Below are positions 63,958 to 64,000 of a DNA stretch of 64,000 bases, in pieces (positions within the stretch are counted from its first letter, which is position 1; the number at the start of each line of letters is the position of its first letter). Made by a program: the position numbers and the translations under genes. The stretch is from positions 38,257 to 102,256 of the forward strand of contig NZ_LRRU01000010.1 in assembly GCF_001641615.1 (NCBI RefSeq), read 5' to 3'. Under the pieces are notes generated by a model. The model had not been told where the DNA came from. It ran no database searches and saw nothing but the letters and a program-made list of their open reading frames with translations. This stretch comes from Pseudoalteromonas gelatinilytica. GTDB taxonomy: Bacteria; Pseudomonadota; Gammaproteobacteria; Enterobacterales; Alteromonadaceae.

Positions 63958-64000
63958 AAATAAAAAAGGGATCTGAGTATTCAGATCCCTAATAAAGTAT
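63958..64000 (-). repeat. right terminal inverted repeat with terminator-like hairpin
   Basis: Stem AGGGATCTGA/TCAGATCCCT with a GTAT loop at 63967-63990, preceded by an A-run (a T-run when read leftward). Outer bases AATAAAGTAT are the exact inverse of the left tip. It would stop transcription entering from the right. Confidence 0.85.

Larger units (their letters stand above)
60667..64000. mobile_element. putative mobile element with hairpin inverted ends and a DnaQ-DDE-like fusion
   Basis: The two ends are inverted copies: the outer 18 bases (atactttattagggatct) are identical, each continues into a palindromic stem and a T-rich inner tract, and a 14-base motif ACATTCGNGAGCAG recurs at 60755-60768 and, inverted, at 63900-63913. 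The motif begins 88 nt from the left tip and 87 nt from the right tip. Between lie a broken exonuclease/transposase-like gene and a small membrane protein gene in the same direction. The window ends exactly at the right tip, so a target duplication cannot be checked. I do not recognise a named IS family. Confidence 0.75.

Noticed and set aside
63967..63990. Right hairpin as only an ordinary terminator of an unseen gene to the right
   Set aside because: It matches the left hairpin and outer flank in inverted orientation with the same subterminal motif distance, so an element end explains it better, although it can also act as a terminator.

Overview
The window is a contiguous chromosomal segment of a marine gammaproteobacterium, most probably Pseudoalteromonas or a close relative. 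This rests on moderate GC, tight gene packing, E. coli-like gene orders (yihY/dtd/yiiD; groES-groEL/fxsA/cutA/dsbD; tsaE-amiB-mutL-miaA-hfq-hflX-hflK-hflC-purA) and protein families typical of Alteromonadales (SelO, a gamma-type SpeD, a DUF3802-like protein, a VC1184-type class V aminotransferase). The genus is inferred, not proven. No rRNA, tRNA or CRISPR array was recognised.

Layout. 1-5 kb: membrane and lipid genes (YihY-like, proline iminopeptidase-like, Dtd, spermidine-synthase-fold protein, YiiD, PldA). 5.1-9.5 kb: a minus-strand operon read from a promoter and a well-preserved lysine riboswitch, dapA-dapD-PLP decarboxylase-M14 desuccinylase-like protein, apparently a lysine cassette of unusual composition. 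9.6-16.2 kb: Tag-like glycosylase, SelO, an OmpA-family protein and AcnB. 16.4-22.5 kb: an outer-membrane barrel, a coiled-coil lipoprotein and a 1334-residue lipoprotein with a large internal duplication, none with a known function. 22.6-27.7 kb: two unrelated 2-oxoglutarate oxygenases, a class V aminotransferase-like enzyme, a thioesterase, PabA and an HDOD protein. 28.1-31.9 kb: astC-astA-astD for arginine catabolism. 32-35.4 kb: small protein, YhfA, SpeD, Nnr.

36-57 kb is housekeeping: a thrombospondin-3-repeat protein, groES-groEL with a sigma-32-like promoter, fxsA, cutA-dsbD, aroQ-accB-accC, the tsaE-to-hflC cluster, purA, a Sel1 protein and a CPA-type antiporter. 58.3-60.6 kb carries proB-proA behind a roughly 0.9 kb structured upstream region.

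The most unusual part is the last 3.3 kb (60667-64000). It is bounded by inverted ends that align imperfectly over about 100 bp. Each end is a hairpin that looks like an inward-facing transcription terminator, followed by a matching 14-bp subterminal motif at the same distance from the tip. Inside are a DnaQ-type DEDDh exonuclease fused to a zinc-ribbon/DDE-transposase-like protein, broken by one in-frame TAA, and a small membrane protein. I read this as a mobile element inserted just after proA, of a kind I cannot assign to a named insertion-sequence family.

Two intergenic spacers also carry heptamer tandem arrays that share a seven-base grammar.
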